Of a stretch of 64,000 nt of DNA, positions 1 to 12,560 are shown piece by piece. How positions within the stretch are numbered: position 1 is the stretch's first letter; every line of letters starts with the position of its first letter. The DNA is taken from positions 1,604,001 to 1,668,000 of the forward strand of contig VWND01000004.1 of the NCBI GenBank assembly GCA_009599575.1, written 5' to 3'. The stretch is from Blumeriella jaapii. Lineage: Eukaryota; Ascomycota; Leotiomycetes; Helotiales; Drepanopezizaceae. Both the position numbers and the translations under genes were made by a program. Below the pieces are notes generated by a model. The model worked only from the letters and a program-made list of their open reading frames with translations, was not told where the DNA came from and searched no databases.

Positions 1-617
1 TTTATCGACGAATGCTTTTGAAAAAGCTTCGAAACTTATAAAAAAGATTATTTTACGAAATGGTTCGGAAATAATCGTTTGCAATCGAAACCACCGAAAA
101 TGCTGTAATTGTTTTCGTCGTAAAACAAATAATATCAGATTGTTTATCGAAACGTTGTTTTCGAAATAATTTTTGTATTTTTACGTTATATAATTATTCG
201 AATAAATTAGCATCGCGCCGTCGGTTTTTTAGGTTCTAAATTTAATAAATATTTTTTGCTTAATCGAAAAGCTGACAAAAGTTATTACGTTTTTTATTTC
301 GTAGGTTTCGGTTTCGTAATCCGATAAAATAGCTAAGGCCACTGTTTTAAACGCGCTAAAATACGAAAAAGCTGGGCTTTTCTGAATAGTTTTAATTAGC
401 TTAGCGTTGTAATATAATTGCAAATAAGCTTCGATTATTTCCGAATTGTATGCGAATACAAACAAAACGTAGTAATCGAGAATAGCGTCGGTAGGGTTTT
501 CGATTTTTTTTTTTTTAAAAAAAATCGGCGATATCGAATTTTATAATTATAATACGGTCGGAGCCAGCGAAATTTAAAGCGATCGGAATATTAAAATAAG
601 CTACGAGGCAGCAGTTT
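1..617 (-). pseudogene. ORF3 of R1-A, distal part
   Basis: This is the downstream part of the unknown third open frame of R1, separated from its upstream part by R4. The best preserved stretch (465-229) gives 78 residues beginning MFVFAYNSEIIEAYLQLYYN. It is nearly identical to the stretch at 49770-50006 in R1-C and to a third copy near 27410-27170 in R1-B. No family is recognised. The frame continues off the left edge. It follows the strand of gag-pol, so it could be translated from the same transcript or from a subgenomic one. Confidence 0.7.
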
Positions 618-789
618 TGTAAGGGGACGAACGAGCAGAAGGTTCGTAGGTGATTTGCATTAACTACGAGGTTCTAAGTTAGAGATGTCGCGAAGTCTAA
701 GATACAGTGTATACGGGCTCCGATGTCACGTAATAACAACGTGATCTTCGGACTACGTAATCAACGAATTAACGTTTTATTTTTTTATA
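618..789 (-). repeat. R4 3' LTR
   Basis: This 172-bp copy differs from the partner LTR at 6451-6622 at about 21 positions by my count, all transitions. It has TACGTA or CACGTA where the partner has CACGTG, as expected from CpA/TpG-directed mutation. Confidence 0.93.
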
Positions 790-1290
790 TATGGTCTTTT
801 TTTTTATTTTTTACTTAATTTTTTCGTCGTCGGAATTTATTTCTATAAATCGAGCTTCGTTCGCGAAGCGTTTTTGTAAACGAGTGCGGGGTTTAGCTGA
901 AATAGTAAAAAAAATGGTAGAAAAGGCAGGTTTTTTTAATTTCGGAAACAAAACAATTGATTTTTTTGTAATAAAAAAGGAATTAATAGCAGTTTTTTTA
1001 TGTTTGGTAACGGTTGTAAAAGCTTTTTTTGATAGTAAAGGTTCGTTTTCGTTATTTATCGATTTGGCACGTTTTCTGTTGGCAATTCTGGTTTTAATTA
1101 GTTCTGTTTTAATCGGGTGAAGTTTCTAAGGAAAACGTATAGCGAATTCAATTATAAAATTATATGCGTTGATAACGTTTTTTAATGGTTTTTAAAACTG
1201 GTTTTCGGCGTTGTAACTACGCTATTATATTAAATAAAAAAAGTTGGAATTTCGTTTAGAATCGAGAATAGCGTTTATAACTTATAGCAA
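790..1290 (-). pseudogene. R4 integrase C-terminal chromodomain and tail
   Basis: On the minus strand, about 1290-1125 encodes a chromodomain-like stretch: a hydrophobic start (ILDSKRNSNFFYL), then a site where tryptophan codons have become stops, then RSYNAENQ and KPLKNVINAY. In functional family members this region reads roughly like a chromodomain core with a W-x-GY-x-x-EN pattern and binds methylated histone H3, steering integration to heterochromatin. A basic, low-complexity tail continues to about 800. The plus-strand open frame at 791-1120 is the antisense of this tail. Confidence 0.75.
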
Positions 1291-2600
1291 GCTTCCGTTT
1301 GCGTCGATAAAAACAGGTGAAAAAAGAAGGTTTTTCTGTTTTGGAAAAGGGTCGTTGTAGGCAGGTTTGAATAAATTGGTATAAAAAACAAAATGTAATA
1401 GTTTTTGCTCGAAAAGTAATTTCAGCCTGTAATTATAAAAGCCTAGAATTTCGGCGATTTTGTAAGAATCGTAGAATTTATTATTTAGTTTTTTAATTGG
1501 TCTGGTAAAGATTATATTACGTTTGTTAAAAAACACGTTATTTTTTATTTTGTAAATAAAAGCTAATTAGCGTTGTTAATTAAAATAGTGTTTCTGGTCG
1601 GCTAACGCTAAAATCAGATTTGTACGTAAAAATAATTTTAATTTTTTTATTTTGTCGGCGAAATCGTTTTTTTCCGTATTTGTTATTCGCAAAATACGTG
1701 AAATGGAATTTAAAATAAGCTTAGGTAAAAAAAGCTTATTCGGGAGTAGAAGCTTTTATTGGCGTAAAAAAAGGAAACTCCGGTAAAAGCGTTTACAGCG
1801 TTATTCGCTGCGAATTCAGCTAGAAAGAGCTAGTTTTCCTAATTTTTTTGGGCGTATTCGACGAATTGTTTTAAATAAAAAAATAAATAAGCGTTCGCGT
1901 TTTCGGTTTGGCCGTTTGTTTCGAAATAAAAGCTGGTAGATAGCGTAATATTAGTTTCGAAACGGTGATTAATAGCTTTTTAGAATTATAAAATAAACAA
2001 AAAGCTTCGGTTTGAAATTATAAAATCGAGGAAATTATATAAACGCTAAATATTTTTGCAAAACAATTTGGCTAAGTCTGTCGCTTTTATAATTGTATAA
2101 CAGATTGTATAATATCGTTTTTTGGTAAAGCGACAAATTATTATTATAATTAGATTGTTTCGATTTTTATGCTTTTTTATTGGAAAAAGATTTATAAAAT
2201 CGACCGATATATAACTTTAACGGCGTAAAAAAATAGGTAGGGGTTTAAGAAGTTTTTAATAGCGTTGATTAATATTTATATTGCGGAAGCAGCCGTTGCA
2301 ATTGCGAATAAATTTTTTGTAATTTTCGGAAACTAATAATTAATAATAATTTTTTACTAATAATTTCGTAAAGTTTGTTTTTGCCAGGATGGCTTGTTTT
2401 ATTGAATTATAAGCTATTTGTAAAAGCTAGGTACGGATAGAAACGTTTAAATTCGGTGTATCGGAGATATAAAATCGGTTTCGAAAGTATAATTTGTTAT
2501 TGCGTATAACGCATTTAAAAAGTTGTAGCGTTTTGGATTTCGGAATACTTTTTGGTTTAAGCATTTTTTTTTTAATAGCGATTTACAGCTTGTTAATAAA
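1291..2600 (-). pseudogene. R4 integrase (zinc domain to GPY/F domain)
   Basis: Going leftwards, a zinc-binding segment is seen with SHPGKNK near 2390 and Cys-x2-Cys near 2290, reached after a frame slip. The catalytic core follows, too degraded to place all three acidic residues in one frame. The C-terminal module (1536-1282) has KFYDSYKIAEIL, NYRLKL and NLFKPAYNDPF. This matches the GPY/F module of Gypsy integrases, which ends in a His-Pro-Val-Phe-His-like motif. The chromodomain follows without a gap. Confidence 0.75.
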
Positions 2601-2699
2601 ATAATATTTATTTAAAAGTCGTAAAAGCTTTTCGTCGTTTGCTTCGGATTGTTTTAGCGAAGCCGGAAAAGCGGTTAAAACTTCGGCTAGATAATGTTT

Positions 2700-4130
2700 T
2701 TTAAAAAAGGCTTGGTTTTGAAACTGAATTTTTTCGTTTGAAAAGTTTTAAAAGAAGTTTTAAAAGCGTCGGGTTAAAAAGTCAGATTTGCTATTTTGTT
2801 TTTCAGGTTTAAATATGATTATAAAATTAAAGCCAGCTAAAAACTCGCTTTAGCGTATTTAACGCTTATTAAATTATTTAATCGTTATAAAATATTTTAA
2901 GTTTCGATAGTTTATAAGTATTCGAATTAGATAAACAGTTTTTTGTAATTCGGCTCGCTAATTTTCGAAGCAACGTATAATAGCGAGAAATTTTTTATTA
3001 TAAATCTCGTAATTGCATTCGGCAAAATCGAACTTTTTCGATATAAAAGCGATTAAATAAAATACTTTTGCATCGTTTTTTTAAAAAAGAATTTTTAAAA
3101 AAACGTAATTAAAAGCGTTAGTTTCAACGAATATTTTTTTGTTAAAATTAAAATAAAATAACGTAGGTGCAATCGTAAAAGCTGATTTAAAAAATTCGAA
3201 AGCTTTTATATAATCGTTGTTAAAGTTTTATTTAGTATTTTTTTTCGTTAAATTTATTAAAAAAATAACGATTTTAAAAAAACTTTTGATAAATCGTCGA
3301 TAAAAATTCGTAAAACTTAAAAACGCTTATACGTTTTTAACGTTGGAAAAGAAATTCCAGCTTGTAATCGCTTCGAGCTTTTTAAAATCCATTTTAATTT
3401 CAATAATAAAAATAATTATTTTAAAATAAACGATTTTTTGAATTTCGAATTCGCACTTTTTTATATTTAATTGCAGGCCCGCGTTAAAAAAAGTTTAAAA
3501 AACAAAATTGACGTGTTTTTTGTGTTTTTAAAAATCGTTTAAATAAACTAAAATATCGTTTATATAAGCTGTGCAAAAAATATTTAAATAAAATCGTAGA
3601 ATATCGTTTATACGAGATTAAAACGTGGCGGAAGCGTTGTATAATCCGAAAAGTATAATTAAAAATTCGAATAAATTATATTTCGTATTAAATGTAATAA
3701 GCTATTTATGGCCTTTTTTTATTCGAATTTTATTAAAAGCGGCGAAAACGTCGAGTTTAATATAATATTTGGCTTTGCTTAGTCGTGAAAGCGTTTTTTA
3801 AACCAATAGTAAAAGATATCGGTTTTTAATTGTAATAGCGTTAAAAGCTTTGTAATCGACGCAAAATCGTAGTTTTTTTTTTGGTTTTTTCGCGAATAAA
3901 ACTGAAAAGGCTGCGAAAAAAAAGCTCGCTCGGATCTAGCCTTTTTCGAGGTTTTTTTTAAGAAATTTACGTAAGATTTAAAATTCGTCGATTAATATAT
4001 TATATAAAAAGCCGTGTAAAAGTATTGTTTTAAATCGAAGTTTTATCGTATAATTAACGTTTTTTTTTTATAAAATGCAAATTTATTAGCTTTGATAAAA
4101 TCAAAAACGGCTAAATAATAATAGTAGTAA
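2700..4130 (-). pseudogene. R4 reverse transcriptase and RNase H
   Basis: The RT fingers/palm motif [19 protein letters not shown] is readable near 3880-3820, and the active-site box reads AYINDILVY near 3570-3545. The second and third residues of the usual Y-x-D-D are thus Y-I-N-D: one catalytic Asp is lost. The RNase H part (about 3150-2800) is recognisable by position and by the family's acidic-basic pattern, but is badly broken. The polyprotein is shut off by stops. Confidence 0.85.
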
Positions 4131-4559
4131 AAAAAGAGTTTTTATTCGAAGATCGATTAGCGATTTGATTTGAAAAGCCAAACGAATATCTTTTAATAAA
4201 GCTTCAGCGAAGTAAAATTCGGCTGAAAATTGTTATCGTGCAGTTTGAAAAAGCTTGTTCTTTTGCAATTGATCGATTTTAAATAATATAATAAAAAAAA
4301 ATTCGTCGGTTGGAACGTTTAATTTATATAATTATTAATTAATTTCGTACAAAAAGGCTAAGAATATTTCGACTTTTAGTTAAAAAGCCAAAGTGGTAAA
4401 CATAGCTGTTTTTGTACGACGAGATATAGCTGATAAAACGACGGTTTTGTAAAAATAGCGTTTTTTTAAATTAGACCTGAAACGGCCAATTGATAAATGC
4501 GTTAAAATAAGCAATTCGTACGATAGAAATCTAAATTAAAACAAAAGGTGTTCGTAGTT

Positions 4560-4900
4560 CAGTTAATATAAAAGTTGTATATCCGAAGCCAGGGCTTTTT
4601 TAAAATAAAATCGTATTTTTTTAATATTGTAATAAAAGCTGTAATTAATTCGGTGTGGCCGGCGGTATTAATTTAAAAAAAAACTTAATAAGTAATATCG
4701 CCGTAGATGGAAAAGCGTTCGTTAATTACGGTAAGTTTACGTGGGTTAATAAGTAAAACAAAAGTTAATTCGTAGTGTTGCACGAAAAAATAGTTAATAA
4801 AATTATCGGTAATTCCGGAGTCGTTTAAAATATAGGTTTTGATATGTGTATTATTAATAGTTATAATATAAAGCAATATTAAATATGATTTCGAAACGCC
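4560..4900 (-). pseudogene. R4 aspartic protease
   Basis: The open stretch 4876-4685 contains YILNDSGITDNFINYFF, the retropepsin active-site signature (Asp-Ser-Gly followed by a hydrophobic flap-side helix), then NPRKLTVIN. DSG survives here although neighbouring modules are inactivated. It lies between the gag zinc knuckle and RT, as expected for a gag-pol polyprotein that cuts itself. Confidence 0.85.
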
Positions 4901-4949
4901 GTTTAAAACAGATAATTTTAATTTATTTTTTAAAAGTTTTTAATAATAA

Positions 4950-6130
4950 TAATTATTAAAAACAGTTAGTTTCCCGATTTTTTTGCTTCGGCTTTAGCTT
5001 TTTTAATTTAAAGAAAATCGGGACAATTAACAGCGCGATGTTTATCGCTAGCATATTATAAGCAAAGGTTATTAATAAAAAAGTAGGTTCGGCGCGTTAA
5101 TTTTTCGGTATTATTTATTAGGCGTTTGTTTTTGGCTATATCGGCTGCGATTTATATAATTATTTTGGTTTAAATGGTATTAAGGTTTATAAGGTCGCTT
5201 TGAATAATAGTCGTAGTAGCAGTTTTAAATATAAAAATAAAAAACGTGATTTTCGTATTGCGGCTTTCGGTTTTATAATAATTAGGATTTAATTATCGAA
5301 AAACGATATCGGTTTCGCGTATTTAGGCGCAAAAACTAATAAAATCGGTTTTTAAATCGAAAGGATTCGTGTAAAACAAACGGATAATTATATTAAAATA
5401 AAAAGCTTCGCGTAAAATAGCGATAGCGGTTTTATTATTAAATTTAATATGATTTTTAATTTCCAGTCAAATAAAAAAAAAAGTAAATAGGAATTAATTG
5501 CTTTGCTTAAAAAATAGAATTTTTTTAAATGTATCTGCTTATTAGTTAAAAATACCGAACGATTATTAAAAAATTTGAATTATTTTTGCAATAATCAAAT
5601 AGAAAAAAGTGTTGTTCGTACGTAAATTTTTTTGTAAAGCGTTTTTAGCTGTATCGGAAAAGCGGAAAAAAAAGTAATTTATGCGATTCTGTTCGGTCGC
5701 ATATTAATTTTAATTAAAACGGAGCTTTAGAATTATATTTTAAAAAAAGGTGGTAAAATGCTTCGTAACGTTGCCGATGCTATTCGAATTTGTGAATTTA
5801 TCGGGGTCGGGAAAGGTAAGTGTTTTTTTTTTTGCGTTTGAAATATTCGGTATATTTTGACTGGTAAAAGCTTGTTTTCGGAAGTTAGCAAGTTCGGTTT
5901 CGCGGTTTTGAATTATTTTTTTTTAAAAAGTTTTTTTTTTTTAATATTATACCGTTTGAATATTTAGCTTTTAAGCGAAATTATTTAATTTGGCCTTAAG
6001 TAATATTATTATATCGTTTTGCTTTACCGCGTAAGCGAAAATATCGAGGATTTTTTAAAAGTAAGCTTTCGTATTAGCGATCAGAGCGGCGACGATTTAG
6101 TCGGAATATTTAAAGTGCTTTAAAATAAAG
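4950..6130 (-). pseudogene. R4 gag with CCHC zinc knuckle
   Basis: A zinc knuckle lies at 5064-5023: Cys, two residues, Tyr in place of the second Cys, four residues, His, four residues, Cys. The Cys-to-Tyr change (TGT to TAT) is a RIP-type transition. Upstream is a capsid-like region too broken to assign motifs; its position between leader and knuckle supports the call. Gag would package the element RNA in virus-like particles. Confidence 0.7.
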
Positions 6131-6450
6131 TAATTGGAAGGTTCCGACAATTTGAGAAATTCCGACATTTTCGGTATTAATGTCCGTTAAGAAAGGAGCG
6201 TGAAATGTGTTTTGTTCCGGGATGTAAGCAAAAGCAGAACAAGGTTTTTTAAATGTAAGTTTTGTATTAAAAGGGGTTGTCGTTTTTTATGTTAAAAAGG
6301 ATTGTCGTTTCGTAGTTTCGTATAAGAAATCGTAAAGTTGTTATCGCGATAAAGTTGATTTTTTGTATGCGCAAAGGCAAAACAGAATTGGCAGGCTTTT
6401 TCAGCTTAAAAGCTGAAATAAAAGTGTCAAAAGAGTTTTGGTAGTTAATA
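6131..6450 (-). other. R4 leader region
   Basis: No frame can be supported. It lies between the 5' LTR and gag and should hold the primer-binding site, but I cannot match a specific tRNA. Confidence 0.5.
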
Positions 6451-6622
6451 TGTAAAAGGACGAACGAGCAGAAGGTTCGTAGGTGATTTGCATTAATTAC
6501 GAGGTTTTAAATTAAAGGTGTCGCGAAGTCTAAGATACAATGTATGCGGGCTCCGATATCACGTGATAACAACGTGATTTTCGGACCACGTGACCAACGA
6601 ACTGACGTCTTATTCCTTTACA
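6451..6622 (-). repeat. R4 5' LTR with two CACGTG palindromes
   Basis: This is the less mutated LTR of R4. It begins TGTAAAAGGA and ends CCTTTACA, an inverted pair. CACGTG occurs at 6560-6565 and 6587-6592. In the partner LTR both have decayed to CACGTA and TACGTA, so the palindromes are ancestral. CACGTG is the E-box read by bHLH factors; a promoter role is inference. Confidence 0.92.
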
Positions 6623-8890
6623 AGTTTCCGGGATTTCTAATAATTAAAACAGCGAAGTAAAAGCCGGGATGTAATTTAAAAGCTTGCTAAATAAAACTAT
6701 AAAGCATATTAGCGAAAAAGCTATAAGCGCTTTTTGGGTTTTAATCAGTCGGAAATAATATTTATATATAATTACTTTTTTTTTTATAAAATATAACAGT
6801 AATTTGTTTTCTCCGTTATAAAACCTTACGTAATTAACGAATTCGCAGCTTAATTTAAATAGATTTTGAAATATATTTTCGGTCGAAAAGCCAGAAAAAT
6901 CGGCTTTTAAAAATACTCGTTGCTTTTATTTTTTTTTATTTTAATCGAATTTTATAATCGCGCTAAAAGCTTTAAGGTTTATATTAAAGTTTGCGTAGCT
7001 TAGGTAAATTTTAATACGCGTTTTAATAATTTTTGCAGTTTTTCGTCGAAATATAAATTGATTATTAAAATTAATTTCGAATACGTTGTAATCCGAATTT
7101 TTAATAATAGCGAATCGATTAGCAAAGCCGATAATATCGATTTTTTTTATAATTAAATCGCAGTACGCCGCGTAATAACGTATATAAAAATAGCAGAATT
7201 TGCCGTTTTTTTTAGCGTTAACGTTATTCGTAAAAACAAAATTGAAAAATCGGAGTTTTTTAACGAAAAAAAACTCGAATAAAAACGGATTATCTTTTTC
7301 AAAAGTTTTTTTTATTTATTTTAACGTATTATATTTGCAATCTTTCGAAAAAAGCTTAGTTTAGTTTTCGTTCGAAGCAAAAAGAAAAAAGCTGACGGAT
7401 TTATTTAGTTTTTACGTAAAAGTATCGAAATAAAATTTCTAAATCGTAGCGTCGTCGAAAGCGAAAGTTTTAAATAAAATAATTTAATTTTGCGCTTTTT
7501 ATATGATTTTTTCCGCGATAATTTCGATATTTTTTTTAAGCTTTTTCGGTCGAATCGTATAATAATCGAAATCTTAAATGCTTTTATTAAAATCTGAAAT
7601 ATTAATAAAAACGATACGACGTTTTTAAACGCAATAAGCGTTTTTGGCGTTTGCGTATTTAATTTCGAAAAATCAAAATCAAAATCGTTTAAATTTTTTT
7701 TTTCGAAATACCGAAGTTTTTTAGATTTGATTTTGTAAAATCGTCGCGTTTTTTATTAATTAGCTTAAAAGCTATAATTCGGCGTCGATTTTCGGCTGTT
7801 TTTATTCGTAATACTTTTTTTGTTAACGACGCGAATAGTTTTTTTTTTCGAACAAAAAAAGTTTCGAAAATATCGGCGCGCTTTTTTACGTTTTTTGTTT
7901 TTATTTTTTTCGAAATCGTTTTTATAAATATAATAGGTTTTTTGTATTCGAATAATCGGTTATTTATTATTACGCTTTTAATTTCGTTCTCGAATTCGTT
8001 TTCGATAATTAAAAATAAAAGTCGCCGAATTATTTTAGCTGTTTTAAAAATATTAATTATTATCGCGTGTATTTTTTCGAATTAAATAAAAATAATATTA
8101 GTTTTTTCGTTTTTTTCGTTATCGTAAATTTAAAATATCGAAATAGCGTCGTTTTTTTTTTCGTTATAAAAATGCCGTATTTAGCGACGCTTAGTTTTTT
8201 GCTTTAAAAAAAAGTTAAATTTGAAGTTTCGCAGCCGATTAAAACTTTTTTTGGCGATTATATAGCGTCGTCGATTAATTTACAAATAATTGTAAAAAAG
8301 CTTATAAATTTGCGGACTTTTAGATTATTGGCTTTTAAATCTTGCGCTTTGAAAATATAAGCGTTTAGTATTTAAATTTTTTTTTAATAAAAGTAATAAT
8401 TTCGAAAAAGCGAGCGAAATGCCGAAATAAAATAATACCGATGATTTTATTAAAAACGTATTTTTAAATATTTTTTTCTTATTGATTTAACAAAAAGCGC
8501 AAAACTCGGTTTGTTAATTTTTTATTATTATTTCGAGCTTTTTTTGCTTCGGCGAAGGTTTTTAAAACGTTGTCGTAATTTAGCAAGAATTTATCGTAAT
8601 CAAAGCTTTTGCGAACGAATTCAGCTTTAATAAAATTTTCGTAATCGAATAAAAATTCGTTAACGTTTTCAGTTATTATATCGAATTGTTTTATAAATGT
8701 TTTTACGAAAGCTGTTTATTAATCTGAAATAACGGTATTATATGCTTGCTTAAATTCGGAAAAATTGCGTATAATAGTTTCGTTTTAAAATAAATTAAAA
8801 ATAAATTTGCTAAATTTAGCAACGCTTTGCTTAGAAAACGATATAATATCGATAAGTTTATTAATTAAAAAAATGTATTATATTTATTAA
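6623..8890 (-). pseudogene. ORF3 of R1-A, proximal part
   Basis: This is the upstream portion of the unrecognised third frame of R1. Going leftwards from about 8850 the same ordered segments are seen as in R1-C: FSEFKQAYNT, then an EAKKARNN helix-like stretch, FRHFARFFEIITF, and then a lysine- and serine-rich middle. Truncation at 6623 is due to R4, not to the end of the gene. See the R1-C copy (47360-50640) for the fullest description. Confidence 0.7.
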
Positions 8891-9360
8891 AAAATAATAA
8901 AAAAAAAATACGAAAATTGTAAAATATTCATATTTAAAAATTACGAAAGTTCGTATGCTATTTTTTTAATAAATTATAATTGTTTAAACAGGCATTTGTT
9001 TAAAACAACGAAAAAAGTAAATAATACAGAAAGTAGCAAATAATAAAATGCATAAAAGATAGTTTTCGTAAAATATGCGAGCAATATAAATATATCAAAT
9101 ATACGGCTTAAATATTAACAAAGCTTTTGTTTTAATAAATAAAAATACAATTAAATAAAAAAAATATAATAAATATTTTAAATAATATAAAAAAAAGTTT
9201 TAAAAATAAATCATATATATAAAACAAAATAATTCAATTGTATATAAGCAAAGCAAAACAAAAACAGTAAAACAAAATATAATAAAAAGGAAAATAATAA
9301 ATAATAAAAATAATAAAACAATTAATAAATAATTTTATATATATTTTTCTTTTTTTCGGT
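8891..9360 (-). other. R1-A AT-rich spacer between integrase and ORF3
   Basis: Extreme AT content with runs of A and ATA and no frame in either direction. The same spacer is found at the matching place in R1-B and R1-C, so it belongs to the element and may have held the promoter or leader for ORF3. Confidence 0.6.
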
Positions 9361-12300
9361 TATAAATAAAATCACGATTTAAATCGTGTTTTTAATAGCA
9401 GCGTTACCATTTTGTTAATGCCAGATTTTTTCAAAAAGTTTTTTTTTTTTTCGGAAATATAATCGTTTTAATCGGAATCGTCGTCGGAATCGCTAAAATC
9501 GAAATTGTTATTTAAATTCAAATTTAAAAAATAAATTTGCTGGTTTTTTTTATAAAATCGTTTTAACCGGTTGGCGGCGAACGTTTTTTTTAGTTTTGTT
9601 TTATCGAGTTTCGTAAGCTTATAATAGCTTTTATTTAATTCGGCCTCGCATACTTCGTAAGATCCGAGCCATTTATAATTAAATTTAATATCGGCCGATT
9701 TATTAATAGCGCGCTGAACGTCGTAAATTAAAATTAAATCTTTTTTTCTGATTAATGTTTTTTTTAAAATCTTGGTTTTATTTCAGATTTTTTCAACTGC
9801 TTTTTTATACTTTTTTTTTTAAATTAATTTTTTTATATTTATATCGCGATAATTTAATTGCTTAAATTTTATTATTAGTAATTCTGCTTTCGTTTTTATT
9901 TTAATTATATTATAAAATCTTTATACAAGCCATTTTATTTCCAAAAGCAATCGAACGTTTTTGCCGTATTAAATAAAAAATAAGATTATTTTAATAAAAA
10001 CGTATATATATATGCGTATAACAAAAAGCATTTCCGAGAATTTCCGCGATTAATACTTATAATTTTTTCGAATAGCTTTTAAAAAGCCGTCGAAAACATT
10101 TTTATAGCTTTATTTAACGGATCCGTTGCTTTTCGAATTATAAATTAAAACTTAAATACGTTAAATGCCGTATTTTTTAATAAAAATTTCGACAACGCTT
10201 TTGTTTTCGGATTTTTTATCGATATTTAATTTGCTAAACAAATCGTATCGATATACAACGTTTTTTTAAAAAAAAATTCGTTATAGTTTCGAAAATAACG
10301 TTTCGAAAAAATCGCTTTTTAAATTATTTAAACAGATCGTCGATAGCGAATACGAAGCATATATATCCGCAGTCGGTAATCGATACGCGTATAACGTCGA
10401 AATTGATTTTTTTTTAAATTTCAAAAAACCACGTCGGATATAATAAGTTTTTTTTTCGGCCAGGCTTTCGTTTTTAATAAAAAATACAGCTTTTAACGAA
10501 AGTTTTGCAATTTTCGAAATATTTTTTTTATTAAAAATCGTTTTTGATTCGGTGATAAATAGCTTTAGCTTTTTTATAAAACACTTTTTCGTAAGCTTTT
10601 TTTATAATTTAAAACTTATCGGTTTTATTATCTATTATTAAGCGTTTTTAATATATATTATTTTTTATTTTATACAATTTTTTATCGGTTAAAATATAAT
10701 CGAAAGTTTGATTTTTAAATAATTTAAATTAATAATTTAACACGCTAAATAATTTAAACAAAATAATTAAATAATATACAATTAAATAAAAATCTTCGGT
10801 TTCGTAATTATCGATTAAAAATTTATTTTCGTCGTTAATCGGCTTATTCCGATCGTTTTCGATTAAATTTATTCGCGATGCCAGCCGAAATAATAACGCG
10901 AATATTTTTTCGGCCCGAAAATTAATATTTTTTATTCGCGGTGCCAGCCGAAATAGCAACGCGAATAATTTCGGTTTTATAAAACTTAAAGCGCAAATAG
11001 CGAAGCAGCCGATTTCGTTAACGATTTATTCGTCGATATTTTATTCGTTTTATTTAGCAAAATCAAAAGAATAAAAACGTTTTTATTTTAAACAACATTT
11101 TGCCGCTGTATTAATTATTTTTTTAATATATCTGATTTCGAAATTTATAAATCGCATCCAAGCTATTTAATTAATAACGAGCGCTTTTAATAGGTTATTA
11201 GCTTTTTTATTTAATTAATCGACAAGGATTTTTGCGTTTATTTCCAAAATAAAATATACGCCGTATAATTCGCTTTTTATTTTTTTTATTATTTTAAAAG
11301 CGTTTCGATATTTTCGTTTAATAGCATCGTATCGTGCTTTTGCGAAGAGTTATAAGCCGCTTTCGAATCGTAAAAAATGCCGTTTTTTGTTTTTATTAAT
11401 TTATTATAATACAGCTTTTCAATCGAAAATATTAGCGTCGATAATCAAAATAATTTTTTTTGCGTTTGGGCTATAATCGATTCGTATAAGCGATAAAGCC
11501 GATAAAAAATCGTTTTTAAAACTTTTATAATTTTGCTTTGTTTTTTTTCTTAAACGAAATCGATTTTTTTTTTATCGTAGCATAAATAAATATAATATTT
11601 TAAAAAAAAGTTTTTAATTTAATTGCGGTAATAAATTATAACGCTAATAAAAGTTCTGGCTTCGGTAATATTTTTACACTTTTTTTATTTGTAAATTTTT
11701 TTAATTTTTTTTCGTTAAAAGTAGCGGCCAGCGCTATTAGTTATATAATTAACGATATTTATTTCGGATATATAAAATTTTAATCGAAAGCTAATAATAG
11801 CTTTGGTTTTTTCGAAGCAAACTATAATTTTATCGATGTTTTAAATATATTTTATTATATAACGTCGAATTTTAGAAAAAATCTTTTTATTATTATAATA
11901 TAATTTAAAGCTTTTTATTCCGACGTCGTTAAAAAAAAAAAAGCAATATAAGAAATACAAATCATAAAAATTTTATATACGACTTTTACGAATTAAACGA
12001 CTGAATTAATAGCTTTTATAAGTATTTTCGTTATACGCAGCAAATCGATTAATATTTAAATTGCCGTTATATTTCGCGATCGTGGATTAAGTATTAAATA
12101 ATCGTAGCCGAAAAACAAATCGAAAAAAAAGCGATTATTAATTTTGCAAATTCGTTTGAAAATTAATCGACGTTGAATAATACGTTAGCGTTTCGTATCG
12201 TTATTTTATTTATTTCGACGATTGCAATAATAAGTTTGTAAGTTTTTTTTTTTTTTTCGCAACGATAAACCATTTGTTTTTATATAGGCCGTAGCAAAAT

Positions 12301-12560
12301 TCGAGGATCCTTTGCTTAATTCGTTTTTTTAGCATTTCGATTATTTTATTTTAAAAAACTTTAAAAACTAAAAAAGTCTTTTTTTGCCAGGCTTTGTAAA
12401 ACACGATTTTAATATCGATATAAAACGTAACGTTAAAATTAAATTGGTTTATTTTAATAAAATCGAAGATTATAATTTTTTCTCGGTTGCGTAAGATTTC
12501 GTATAAAACCTTTTTTTTTTTAACAAAAATTAAGTTTCGATTGCTAAATTATCAAATCGT
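9361..12560 (-). pseudogene. R1-A reverse transcriptase, RNase H and integrase
   Basis: This is the counterpart of R1-C 43720-46880. RT starts near 12530 (FYIDIKIVF, AWQKKTF motifs) and its active-site box near 11930 again has Asn before Asp. RNase H spans about 11500-11080. The spacer between RNase H and integrase has the open stretch 10959-10729, which includes the repeated phrase FRLAPRIKN / FRLASRINL. Integrase spans about 10620-9860, and a GPY/F-like end finishes in an acidic Ser/Asp run near 9480. Confidence 0.82.

Larger units (their letters stand above)
618..6622 (-). mobile_element. R4, 6,005-bp chromodomain Ty3/Gypsy retrotransposon nested in R1-A
   Basis: Two 172-bp LTRs (618-789 and 6451-6622) begin TG and end CA or its RIP form TA. 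They are flanked by a perfect 5-bp duplication, AGTTT, at 613-617 and 6623-6627. The unoccupied AGTTT site is visible in R1-B at 27525-27529. On the minus strand the order is gag with a zinc knuckle, protease with an intact DSG, RT, RNase H, integrase with a GPY/F-type end, and chromodomain. That is the Tf1/sushi-like (chromovirus) order. The frames are broken by many stops. Confidence 0.93.

Noticed and set aside
8891..9360. Possible centromeric satellite or origin in the A/T-run spacer
   Set aside because: The same spacer is at the same place in three R1 copies, so it is part of the element and not an independent locus feature.
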